This document shows, one piece after another, positions 6,881 to 12,809 of a stretch of 17,841 bases of DNA; position 1 is the first letter of the stretch, and each line of letters opens with the position of its first letter. Position numbers and translations under genes: made by a program. Source of the DNA: Bacteroidia bacterium (lineage in GTDB: Bacteria; Planctomycetota; Phycisphaerae; Phycisphaerales; SM1A02); contig JASGCG010000005.1 of NCBI GenBank assembly GCA_030054235.1, forward strand, positions 1 through 17,841, written 5' to 3'. The notes beneath the pieces were generated by a model. The model did no database searches. It saw only the letters and a list, made by a program, of their open reading frames with translations, and was not told the DNA's origin.

Positions 6881-8494
6881 TCACGCGAGCAGGCTCTGGC
6901 CTGTCATCGCTGCAGGCTTCGGCATCCCGGCCATCGCGAGCATCGTGGGGGCGATGTCGGCGAGCCTGCCATCGCCGCGCAGGTGCCGCCCGCGGAATGC
7001 CTCGCCCATGATCGACAGCGGCACGGTGAAGTTGGTGTGCGCGGTCTGCGGATCGCCGGTCACCGGATCGATCATCTGCTCGGCATTGCCGTGGTCGGCC
7101 GTGATCACGAGGCTCCCGCCTCGCGCCATCGTCGCGCGCGCGAGCTCGCCCACGCACGCATCCACGACCTCGCACGCACGCGTGGCGGCCTCGAGGTTGC
7201 CGGTGTGGCCGACCATGTCGCCGTTGGCGAAGTTCACGATGATGAAGGGCTCGCAGTCCGGCGCTGCGAGCCGAGCGAGCACTGCATCGCGTACGCCATG
7301 CGCGCTCATCTCTGGCTTGAGGTCGTAGGTCGGCACATCCTTGGGGCTCGGCACGATCACGCGGTGCTCGCCGGGGAACGGCTCCTCGCGGTAGTCGTTG
7401 AAGAAGAACGTGACGTGCGGGAACTTCTCGGTCTCCGCGCAGCGGAACTGCGACAGGCCGGCATCGCTGATCACCTGCCCGAGGATCGACTCCATGCGCG
7501 CGGGCCGCTCGAACGCCACGGTCACCGGCAGGCCTTCCTCGTAGTTGGCCATCGTCACGAAGCGCAGGTTCGTCGGCACGCGCCCGCGATCGAATCCCCC
7601 GCCGGGCAGCGCGCGGAACGCAGCCTCGTCGAGCACGAACGCCTTGGTCAGTTCGCGCGGCCGATCGCCGCGGAAGTTGAAGAAGATCACGGCGTCGCCG
7701 TCGCGCACGAAGCCCTCGCTGTCGCTGAGCAGGTGCGTGGGCGGGACGAACTCATCCCCGTGGCGCGTGGGGCCCTCGGGATTCGCGTAGGCGTGCTCAA
7801 GCGCCGCGCGGGCATCGGTCGCTCCTTGCTCCTGCGGACCGACGAGGCACCGCCATGCGCGCTCGACCCGCTCCCAGCGGTGGTCGCGGTCCATCGCCCA
7901 GAAGCGGCCCATGATGCTGCCGATCCTGGCGCCGCACCGATCCGCGGCCTGCTGCACGCGCGCGATGAAGCGAAGTCCGGTCGTGGGGCCGGTGTCGCGG
8001 CCATCCGTGATCGCATGCACGATCACGCGCGCACCAGGGAACCCGCGCGCGCGGGCGAGGTCGAGGATCGCGTCAAGATGCCCAAGATCGCTGTGCACGA
8101 GGCCATCGCTGCAGAGCCCGAGCACGTGCACGCAGCCACCGGTCGCCGTGGCGTGATCGAAGGCCGACTGCAGGCCGGCATTTGCGGCGAAGCGTCCGTC
8201 GCGGATCGCTCGCGTGATCCGCATGAGCTCCTGGTCCACGATCCGGCCGGCGCCGATGTTCTGGTGGCCGACCTCGCTGTTGCCCATGACCGGCCCTTCG
8301 GGGGTCTCGGGCAGGCCCACGTCCTCGCCGCTCGTGCGGACCAGGGTGCTCGGCCACTCCCGGCGCATCGCGGCATCGAACGGGCACTGCGCGCGCAGCA
8401 CGGCGTTGCCGGCATCCTGCTCGGCGTGCGGGTTGCGTCCCCAGCCATCCCGGATCACGAGGACGATCGGCGTGTTCACGGTCGGTGAAGCCAT
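6881..8494 (-). CDS. gpmI: 2,3-bisphosphoglycerate-independent phosphoglycerate mutase
   Basis: Interconverts 3- and 2-phosphoglycerate in glycolysis and gluconeogenesis through a phosphoserine intermediate, using two metal ions. The length of 537 aa is slightly above the usual 510-515. Visible motifs are IRDGWG (Asp16), the nucleophile box GPVMGNSEVGHQNIGAGR with Ser73, GLCSDGLVHSD at about 126-136, HAITDGRDTGP at 160-170, FFNFRGDRPRELT at 271-283, NFANGDMVGHTG with Asp426 and His430, and ADHGNAEQM with Asp467 and His468. All expected metal and catalytic positions are present, so the enzyme should be active. It converges on der with no intergenic base: the two stop codons form TGATCA. It is divergent from yggS across a 90-bp gap. 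There is no Shine-Dalgarno sequence before the ATG. Confidence 0.97.
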   Translation of the reverse strand: MASPTVNTPIVLVIRDGWGRNPHAEQDAGNAVLRAQCPFDAAMRREWPSTLVRTSGEDVGLPETPEGPVMGNSEVGHQNIGAGRIVDQELMRITRAIRDGRFAANAGLQSAFDHATATGGCVHVLGLCSDGLVHSDLGHLDAILDLARARGFPGARVIVHAITDGRDTGPTTGLRFIARVQQAADRCGARIGSIMGRFWAMDRDHRWERVERAWRCLVGPQEQGATDARAALEHAYANPEGPTRHGDEFVPPTHLLSDSEGFVRDGDAVIFFNFRGDRPRELTKAFVLDEAAFRALPGGGFDRGRVPTNLRFVTMANYEEGLPVTVAFERPARMESILGQVISDAGLSQFRCAETEKFPHVTFFFNDYREEPFPGEHRVIVPSPKDVPTYDLKPEMSAHGVRDAVLARLAAPDCEPFIIVNFANGDMVGHTGNLEAATRACEVVDACVGELARATMARGGSLVITADHGNAEQMIDPVTGDPQTAHTNFTVPLSIMGEAFRGRHLRGDGRLADIAPTMLAMAGMPKPAAMTGQSLLA

Positions 8495-8500
8495 GACCCA

Positions 8501-8506
8501 ACTCTA
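8501..8506 (-). promoter_or_regulatory. Candidate -10 box TAGAGT for gpmI
   Basis: TAGAGT read on the minus strand lies 6 nt before the gpmI ATG. At that distance transcription would begin at about the A of the start codon, giving a leaderless mRNA. There is no -35 match and no ribosome binding site. Confidence 0.45.
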
Positions 8507-8543
8507 CCCCGCTCGGGCCATCGGCTTCGGGGCGGTCCTCCGC

Positions 8544-8549
8544 TACGCT
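8544..8549 (+). promoter_or_regulatory. Candidate -10 box TACGCT for yggS
   Basis: TACGCT lies 35 nt before the chosen ATG of yggS, in the divergent gpmI-yggS gap. Unlike the other boxes, it leaves room for a short leader carrying GGAG (8570-8573). It is a weak sequence-only call. Confidence 0.25.
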
Positions 8550-8584
8550 ACGCCCGCACCCGAGTGCATGGAGAGCACGGAAGG

Positions 8585-9379
8585 ATGACCACCACCTTGG
8601 CCACGGACACGGCACCACTCACCGGCGACGCGCTGCGCAGCCGCTACAACGAGATCAGCAAGCGCATCGGCGAGGCAGCGGCCCGGTCGGGGCGCAAGCC
8701 ATCGCAGGTCGTGCTCGTGGCGGTGAGCAAGACCGCCAGCATGGAGCAGATCCGCGAGCTCGTGCAGGCGGGCCACGTGCACTTCGGCGAGAACCGCGTG
8801 CAGCAGCTGCAGCAGCGCGTGGCGCAGGTCGAGGAGTTCCAGGCGCGGCGCCGCGAGCTCACCGGCACCGAGCCCGCTTCCGTGCGCTGGCACATGATCG
8901 GTTCGCTCCAGCGCAACAAGGTCAAGAAGGCCATCGAGTGCGCCCGGCTGATCCACAGCGTGGACAGCATGCGCCTGGCCGAGGACATCCAGAACGCGGC
9001 CGCACGCCGCGAGGATCCCGTCGACATCCTCATCGAGGTGAACGTGAGCGGCGAGGCGAGCAAGCACGGACTCCATCCGCCTGCGGTGCGCCACGTGATC
9101 GAGCAGATCGACACGATGGTCAACGTGCGACCGCGCGGCCTCATGTGCATGGCTCCCAACACGCAGGACATGGCCGTCGTGCGCGATGTGTTCGAGCGCT
9201 GCCGCGAGCTCTTCCAGGACATCCGCTCGGCTGGCGTGGGCGGCGACGCCTTCGATCTCCTCTCCATGGGCATGTCCAACGACTTCGAGACCGCGATCGA
9301 GTGCGGCTCGAACATGGTCCGCATCGGTGGCGGGCTCTTCGGCGCGCCGGCCGTTCAGGACGAGCCGGGCGAGGGCTGA
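8585..9379 (+). CDS. yggS: YggS/PROSC family PLP homeostasis protein
   Basis: Binds pyridoxal 5'-phosphate and helps keep PLP and amino-acid pools balanced; no enzyme reaction is established for the family. The 264-aa product contains the PLP lysine box VVLVAVSKTASMEQI with Lys49, then HFGENRVQQ (66-74), the family block WHMIGSLQRNKVK (102-114), ILIEVNVSGEASKHG (148-162), GLMCMAPN (185-192) and LSMGMSNDFETAIECGSNMVR followed by IGGGLFG. The ATG at 8585 was chosen because GGAG lies 11 nt upstream; an in-frame GTG at 8564 would add only seven residues. The length is above the usual 220-235 because of an N-terminal extension and a short insertion at about 85-100. The last 25 bp overlap the converging zinc-ribbon gene. 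Confidence 0.95.
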   Translation: MTTTLATDTAPLTGDALRSRYNEISKRIGEAAARSGRKPSQVVLVAVSKTASMEQIRELVQAGHVHFGENRVQQLQQRVAQVEEFQARRRELTGTEPASVRWHMIGSLQRNKVKKAIECARLIHSVDSMRLAEDIQNAAARREDPVDILIEVNVSGEASKHGLHPPAVRHVIEQIDTMVNVRPRGLMCMAPNTQDMAVVRDVFERCRELFQDIRSAGVGGDAFDLLSMGMSNDFETAIECGSNMVRIGGGLFGAPAVQDEPGEG

Positions 9380-9834
9380 GCGGCGCCGTCGATGCGGCGC
9401 TGCGTGCGAGCGTCCCACCCGCGGTGGTAGCGCGCGATCGGCATGCCGCGAAACATGCTCCGGCAGCGATAGCAGGTCAGCCGCCACTCCAAGCGCATCC
9501 ACAGCACCACATCGATGGCAGCGACGATGAGCAGCGCTGCGACGAGGATCGATGGCGTGCCGTAGCCGGCCAGCCCCACCGCCACGACCGAGAGCGCGAG
9601 CACCGCGACGATGACCGTGAGCCGCGGCGTGGAACGGCTCCGGTAGAGCGTGTCGCAGCCACAGAGCACGCACTTGCGCAGGTGGCCGCCATCGTCGACC
9701 GCGCGCTCCCAATCCAGGAAGTGCTCTCGTTCCCGGCCAGGTTCACCGAGGCGCAGCCGTGCAGGGCGCTCGTCGAGGCTGACCTCGGCATCGCCCAGTC
9801 GCGAGCGGTCGGTGGCTCGTGCGGTCACCTGCAT
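9355..9834 (-). CDS. Small membrane protein with split zinc ribbon
   Basis: A 159-aa protein that I do not recognise as a named family. The N-terminal ~50 residues are charged and rich in Arg and Glu. CVLCGC (Cys55, 58 and 60) follows, then two hydrophobic segments at about 71-91 and 95-113 that would form a transmembrane hairpin, then CYRC (Cys121 and 124) and a basic tail with ARYHRGWDARTQRRIDG. The two CxxC halves would lie on the same membrane face and could build one zinc-binding site. The ATG at 9834 was chosen because a TANNNT box lies 7 nt upstream; the frame is open further upstream, but that part overlaps tmk. The gene is divergent from tmk (55 bp) and its 3' end overlaps yggS by 25 bp. 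Confidence 0.75.
   Translation of the reverse strand: MQVTARATDRSRLGDAEVSLDERPARLRLGEPGREREHFLDWERAVDDGGHLRKCVLCGCDTLYRSRSTPRLTVIVAVLALSVVAVGLAGYGTPSILVAALLIVAAIDVVLWMRLEWRLTCYRCRSMFRGMPIARYHRGWDARTQRRIDGAAQPSPGSS
9383..9400. terminator. Stem-loop just downstream of yggS
   Basis: A 6-bp inverted repeat (GCGCCG and CGGCGC) with loop TCGATG begins three bases after the yggS stop. No T-tract follows. It lies inside the 3' coding end of the converging zinc-ribbon gene, so its role in termination is only possible. Confidence 0.3.
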
Positions 9835-9841
9835 GTGCCGG

Positions 9842-9847
9842 ATGGTA
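9842..9847 (-). promoter_or_regulatory. Candidate -10 box TACCAT for the zinc-ribbon gene
   Basis: TACCAT read on the minus strand lies 7 nt before the chosen ATG. There is no Shine-Dalgarno sequence. The position fits a leaderless transcript and supports the start choice. Confidence 0.4.
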
Positions 9848-9876
9848 CGGCGATCGACCGCCGATCCATGCCGCCG

Positions 9877-9882
9877 TAGCAT
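9877..9882 (+). promoter_or_regulatory. Candidate -10 box TAGCAT for tmk
   Basis: TAGCAT lies 7 nt before the tmk ATG in the 55-bp gap shared with the divergent zinc-ribbon gene. The sequence TAGCATCGCG is identical to that before lepB. No ribosome binding site is present. Confidence 0.45.
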
Positions 9883-9889
9883 CGCGCGC

Positions 9890-10531
9890 ATGAGACCAGG
9901 ATGGTCGCACGCGCTCCAAGGACGCTTCATCGTCTTCGACGGCCCGGATGGCAGCGGCAAGAGCACGCAGATCCGCCGGTTCGTGCAGGCGGTGCGTGAC
10001 GACGGCACGACCGTGACCGACGTGCGCGAGCCCGGCGGCACGCCCATCGGCGAGAAGATCCGCGAGATCCTGCTCGATCCGGCCAACGTCGAGATGGACG
10101 TGCGCTGCGAGATGCTGCTCTACATGGCCAGCCGCGCGCAGCTGATGGTCGAGCGCATCAGGCCTGCGCTCGCTGCGGGACACATGGTCCTCAGCGATCG
10201 ATTCATCAGCAGCACGCTCGCATACCAAGGCACGGCCGGCGGGCTCTCACCCGCCGAGATCCTCTCGGTCGGCGACGTGGCGATCGGCGGCCGCTGGCCC
10301 GACCTGACGGTCGTCTTCGACGTGGATGAACGCGTGGCCGCGGGCCGGCTCTCGCCCCTGCTCGATCGCATGGAGCAGAAGGGCGCGGAGTTCCATCGGC
10401 GCGTCCGTGCGGGCTACCTGCAGCAGGCGCGCGAGCGCCCCGACCGGCATCTGGTCGTCGATGCCTCGAAGGATCCCGATGCGGTGTTCGCGCAGGTGAT
10501 CGCCGGCGTCACGGCGCACTGGCCACGCTGA
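9890..10531 (+). CDS. tmk: Thymidylate kinase
   Basis: Phosphorylates dTMP to dTDP with ATP, an essential step of dTTP synthesis. The 213-aa product, a normal length, has the P-loop GPDGSGKST at 18-26, the dTMP-binding REPGGTPIGEKIR (47-59), YMASRAQL (78-85), the DR motif in VLSDRFISSTLAYQG with Asp103-Arg104, and the lid region DRMEQKGAEFHRRVRAGYL (159-177). The ATG at 9890 was chosen because the protein N-terminus then fits the family and a TAGCAT box sits 7 nt upstream; the longer open frame upstream is antisense to the zinc-ribbon gene. The 3' end overlaps gmk by 23 bp in convergent orientation, so two nucleoside monophosphate kinases face each other. Confidence 0.96.
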   Translation: MRPGWSHALQGRFIVFDGPDGSGKSTQIRRFVQAVRDDGTTVTDVREPGGTPIGEKIREILLDPANVEMDVRCEMLLYMASRAQLMVERIRPALAAGHMVLSDRFISSTLAYQGTAGGLSPAEILSVGDVAIGGRWPDLTVVFDVDERVAAGRLSPLLDRMEQKGAEFHRRVRAGYLQQARERPDRHLVVDASKDPDAVFAQVIAGVTAHWPR

Positions 10532-11108
10532 GCCGCGTGCGCACGATCGAGGCGACCGCCTCGGTGCAGTGCGCCAGGTCGTCATTGACGACGAAGGCAT
10601 CGAACGTCGTTGCTGCCTTGGCGCGCGCGATCTCGCTGCGGCTCTCGGCGAACCGGCGCTGAATCGCGGCCTCGTCCTCGCGGCCGCGCACGCGGAGCCG
10701 TCGCAGCAATTCATCCTCGTCCGGCGGAAGGATGAAGATGCCCAGCATGCCTGGCATCGCACGGCGCACGTTCTCGGCGCCCTGCACATCGATGTCGAGG
10801 ATCACCAGGCGACCGTCGTCGAGCTGGCGCTGCACCGCATCACGCGGCGTGCCGTACCAGTCGCGGCCGAAGACCTGGGCATGCTCAAGGAAGCGGTCCT
10901 CATCGATCCAGCGCTGGAAGGTCGACCGGTCGATGAAGAAATAGTCGACGCCGTCACGCTCGCCGGGCGACGGTGCTCGGGTCGTGGCGCTCACGCTGAA
11001 GGCGGCGTTGAACTCGCGCATGAGGCCATGCACGATCGTGGACTTGCCCACGCCGCTGGGGCCGGCGATCACGAGCAGGAGGCCTGGGTGGGCTGGATCC
11101 GGGGACAT
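10509..11108 (-). CDS. gmk: Guanylate kinase
   Basis: Phosphorylates GMP or dGMP to the diphosphate with ATP. From the ATG at 11108 the product is 199 aa, typical of the family. Motifs are the P-loop GPSGVGKST (16-24), the GMP-binding SATTRAPSPGERDGVDYFF (40-58), FLEHAQVFGRDWYGTP (73-88), the conserved ILDIDVQGAENVR (103-115) and the lid RGREDEAAIQRR (141-152). The frame extends 27 codons further upstream, but the extension is not family-like, whereas a TAGATT box lies 7 nt before the chosen ATG. The gene is divergent from the HTH regulator gene (84-bp gap) and its end overlaps the tmk end by 23 bp. Confidence 0.96.
   Translation of the reverse strand: MSPDPAHPGLLLVIAGPSGVGKSTIVHGLMREFNAAFSVSATTRAPSPGERDGVDYFFIDRSTFQRWIDEDRFLEHAQVFGRDWYGTPRDAVQRQLDDGRLVILDIDVQGAENVRRAMPGMLGIFILPPDEDELLRRLRVRGREDEAAIQRRFAESRSEIARAKAATTFDAFVVNDDLAHCTEAVASIVRTRLSVASAP
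10524..10539. terminator. Small stem-loop over the tmk stop codon
   Basis: A 5-bp inverted repeat (CACGC and GCGTG) encloses the loop TGAGCC, which contains the tmk stop TGA (10529-10531). It lies in the tmk-gmk convergent overlap. No T-tract follows. It resembles the hairpin at the other convergent junction around base 2790, but the stem is short. Confidence 0.25.
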
Positions 11109-11115
11109 CGGGACA

Positions 11116-11121
11116 AATCTA
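11116..11121 (-). promoter_or_regulatory. Candidate -10 box TAGATT for gmk
   Basis: TAGATT read on the minus strand lies 7 nt before the gmk ATG. No Shine-Dalgarno sequence lies between. It fits a leaderless transcript and supports the shorter gmk start. Confidence 0.45.
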
Positions 11122-11166
11122 CAGATCCGTGACTGGACTGCGTCGCTCAGGGCCTTTGGGATCGGG

Positions 11167-11177
11167 GGGAATATCCC
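11167..11177. promoter_or_regulatory. Possible operator: GGGA-ATA-TCCC inverted repeat
   Basis: A short inverted repeat, GGGA and TCCC around ATA, lies just before the ribosome binding site of the HTH regulator gene and inside the gmk-regulator divergent gap. XRE-type proteins often bind such sites to control their own gene. The arms are only 4 bp in a GC-rich region, so chance is quite possible. Confidence 0.2.
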
Positions 11178-11181
11178 ATCC

Positions 11182-11186
11182 GGAGG
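11182..11186 (+). promoter_or_regulatory. Ribosome binding site GGAGG for the HTH-TPR gene
   Basis: GGAGG lies 6 nt before the ATG at 11193. It decides the start and contrasts with the many neighbouring genes that have no such site. Confidence 0.6.
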
Positions 11187-11192
11187 CACAGC

Positions 11193-12425
11193 ATGGACCA
11201 GGTCCTAGAGCGAAAGAGCACCATGCATCGTTTCGTCAGCCTTGCGCAGGCCTATCGCGGCTGGTCCAAGACCCAGACCGCCGAGCGGCTCGGCCGTGAG
11301 GTGGCCAAGGTGGTTCCTGAAAGCGGCAACCCCAAGCTCGATCTTGTGGTGGCGATCGCCGATGCGCTCGAGTGGCCCGTCGGCGATGTGGCCGAGGCGC
11401 TCTGGCGGCCCGGCGGCGGTGCGCGTGCGCCCGGTGCGCGCACGCCGTTCCATGAGCTCGATGCCCAGTCGCGCCAGGCGCATCGCGATGGCCGCTACCA
11501 CGACATGCTCGAGCTGGCCTCGCTCATGCTCGGTGCGGCTGCAACGGGCAACGAGCGTGCGATCGCCTTCAATCGCCAGTGCGGTGCGCACGATGGCCTG
11601 GGGCAGTTCATGCGCAGCCTCTCGTCCGTGCAGCAGGGCCTCGTGCAGCCCGATGTGCTGCCGCGCACGCGGCTCATGCTGCGGGTCAACCTGGCGAGCG
11701 CGCACTATGCGCTCTGGCACCTCGTCGAAAGCCGCAGCATCGCGCACGAGCTCGTGCATCAGTTCACCGAGCATCCGCCCACGGATCGGTTCGAGCGCGT
11801 GGCGCAGGCCTTCGCGTTCCTCGTGCGCGGCCAGAGCGCGCGCCGCGCGATCGAGCGCGATGCCTCGCAGGCCGGCGCCCATGCCGAGAGCGCGCTCGGC
11901 GACCTGCGCGCCGCCCACGCCGCATACGCATCGCTGGCTCGGGACTTCGATGATGCGAGCTACGCGGCCGTCGCACGGACCTGCCATGGAGCGATCCTCG
12001 AGTGCGAGGCGTACCTCGGCCTTCGTGATCCGGCCGACGCCATGGCCGAACTCGAGTCCGGCATCGCGGCGGCGCTTGCGCAGGATCCTGCGCCGCGCGG
12101 CGATCTCCTCGAGAGCCACGGCTGGTGGGCGGTCTGCGCCTGCAACGTCGCGGCACGATCGCTCGATGGTCCGGCGCTGCACCGGGCGCTGGCCATCTTC
12201 ACCAACATGATCAGCGAGATCGCCGAAGCGACCGACAACTGGTCGCTGCGCGAGCGCTGCTTCAGCATCGAGCACGCCGCACACGCCGATGATCCATCGG
12301 CCGAGTGGCTGCTTGACCGCAGTGACCTCAAGGTGCTCTGTGGCACCATGAGCCGGTTCCCATCGTTCCGTCCCACGGGTTGGCGCATCCTCGAGCGCGC
12401 CCAGGTCCTGGAGGAAGCCTCATGA
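11193..12425 (+). CDS. XRE-type HTH regulator with TPR-like helical domain
   Basis: A 410-aa predicted cytoplasmic protein. Residues about 12-72 align well with the Cro/C1-type helix-turn-helix pattern: LAQAYRGWSKTQTAERLG gives the first two helices, VAKVVPESGNPKLDL the recognition helix and its following turn, and VVAIADALEWPVGDVAEALW the last helices. A Gly/Arg/Ala linker (73-85) leads to a long helical region (86-400) with TPR-like pairs such as HRDGRYHDMLELASLML, and NLASAHYALWHLVESRSIAHELV is split here as LASAHYALWHLVES and RSIAHELV. HTH-TPR architecture is known from transcription factors that sense ligands or peptides. A strong GGAGG precedes the ATG. The stop overlaps the start of the next gene, which encodes a small secreted protein. 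Its target genes and ligand are unknown. Confidence 0.8.
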   Translation: MDQVLERKSTMHRFVSLAQAYRGWSKTQTAERLGREVAKVVPESGNPKLDLVVAIADALEWPVGDVAEALWRPGGGARAPGARTPFHELDAQSRQAHRDGRYHDMLELASLMLGAAATGNERAIAFNRQCGAHDGLGQFMRSLSSVQQGLVQPDVLPRTRLMLRVNLASAHYALWHLVESRSIAHELVHQFTEHPPTDRFERVAQAFAFLVRGQSARRAIERDASQAGAHAESALGDLRAAHAAYASLARDFDDASYAAVARTCHGAILECEAYLGLRDPADAMAELESGIAAALAQDPAPRGDLLESHGWWAVCACNVAARSLDGPALHRALAIFTNMISEIAEATDNWSLRERCFSIEHAAHADDPSAEWLLDRSDLKVLCGTMSRFPSFRPTGWRILERAQVLEEAS

Positions 12426-12709
12426 AGCCAGTTCATCTCGTGCTGTGCGGCCTGTTGGCCGTTGCGTTTCCGAGTGCATCGATCGTGCACGTGGCCTCGG
12501 CCGGCAACGGCTGGTGGGGCGATCAACGGCGCAAGCTGCCGCCGTGGTGGATCGGCACCGGGCAGACCACGCAGGAGCGCATGTTCTTCGCCATGATGGA
12601 TGTGCGCTTCGGCACGCAGTGGATGCACACCATGCAGGAAGAGGTCGTCATGCCGATGTGGCGCCAGTGGGTGCGCGAGTGGCATCGACGCGAGAAGACG
12701 GGGCGCTGA
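12422..12709 (+). CDS. Small secreted Trp-rich protein coupled to the HTH-TPR gene
   Basis: A 95-aa product starting at the ATG that overlaps the upstream stop (ATGA), with GGAGG 7 nt before it (12410-12414). The N-terminus MKPVHLVLCGLLAVAFPSAS is a typical Sec signal peptide; cleavage is likely near VASA-GN at about 30. The mature part of about 65 residues holds eight Trp, in GWWGD, PPWWIGTG, TQWMH and MWRQWVREW, plus several Met, and ends in a basic tail. It has no Cys pair and no recognised domain. I do not recognise the family. Tight coupling to a putative regulator suggests a shared function, for example as a signal, sensor partner or regulated envelope protein, but none of these is shown. 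Confidence 0.75.
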   Translation: MKPVHLVLCGLLAVAFPSASIVHVASAGNGWWGDQRRKLPPWWIGTGQTTQERMFFAMMDVRFGTQWMHTMQEEVVMPMWRQWVREWHRREKTGR

Positions 12710-12797
12710 GCGATCGCGCGAAGGCGGCCACGCGCCGACGCACCGTGCTCGCATCACCGCCCGGGGATCGAAGAGCGTCCTGGGTGCGGTGCCGACC

Positions 12798-12803
12798 TAC
12801 ACT
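12798..12803 (+). promoter_or_regulatory. Candidate -10 box TACACT for the heme protein gene
   Basis: TACACT lies 6 nt before the ATG at 12810, with no Shine-Dalgarno sequence. The 100-bp gap upstream, after the small secreted protein gene, shows nothing else clear. It fits a leaderless transcript and supports the chosen start. Confidence 0.45.
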
Positions 12804-12809
12804 CGGGCG

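Noticed and set aside
6983..8488. Open frame of 501 codons on the plus strand
   Set aside because: It is the antisense of gpmI, whose catalytic motifs are complete; no motif or start context supports the plus frame.
8543..9712. Open frame of 389 codons on the minus strand
   Set aside because: It is antisense to yggS and overlaps the zinc-ribbon gene in another frame; His/Leu/Ala-rich low complexity.
12600..12809. 70-codon N-terminal extension of the heme protein
   Set aside because: It overlaps the small secreted protein gene, is Arg/Cys-rich without meaning, and would place the clear signal peptide internally.
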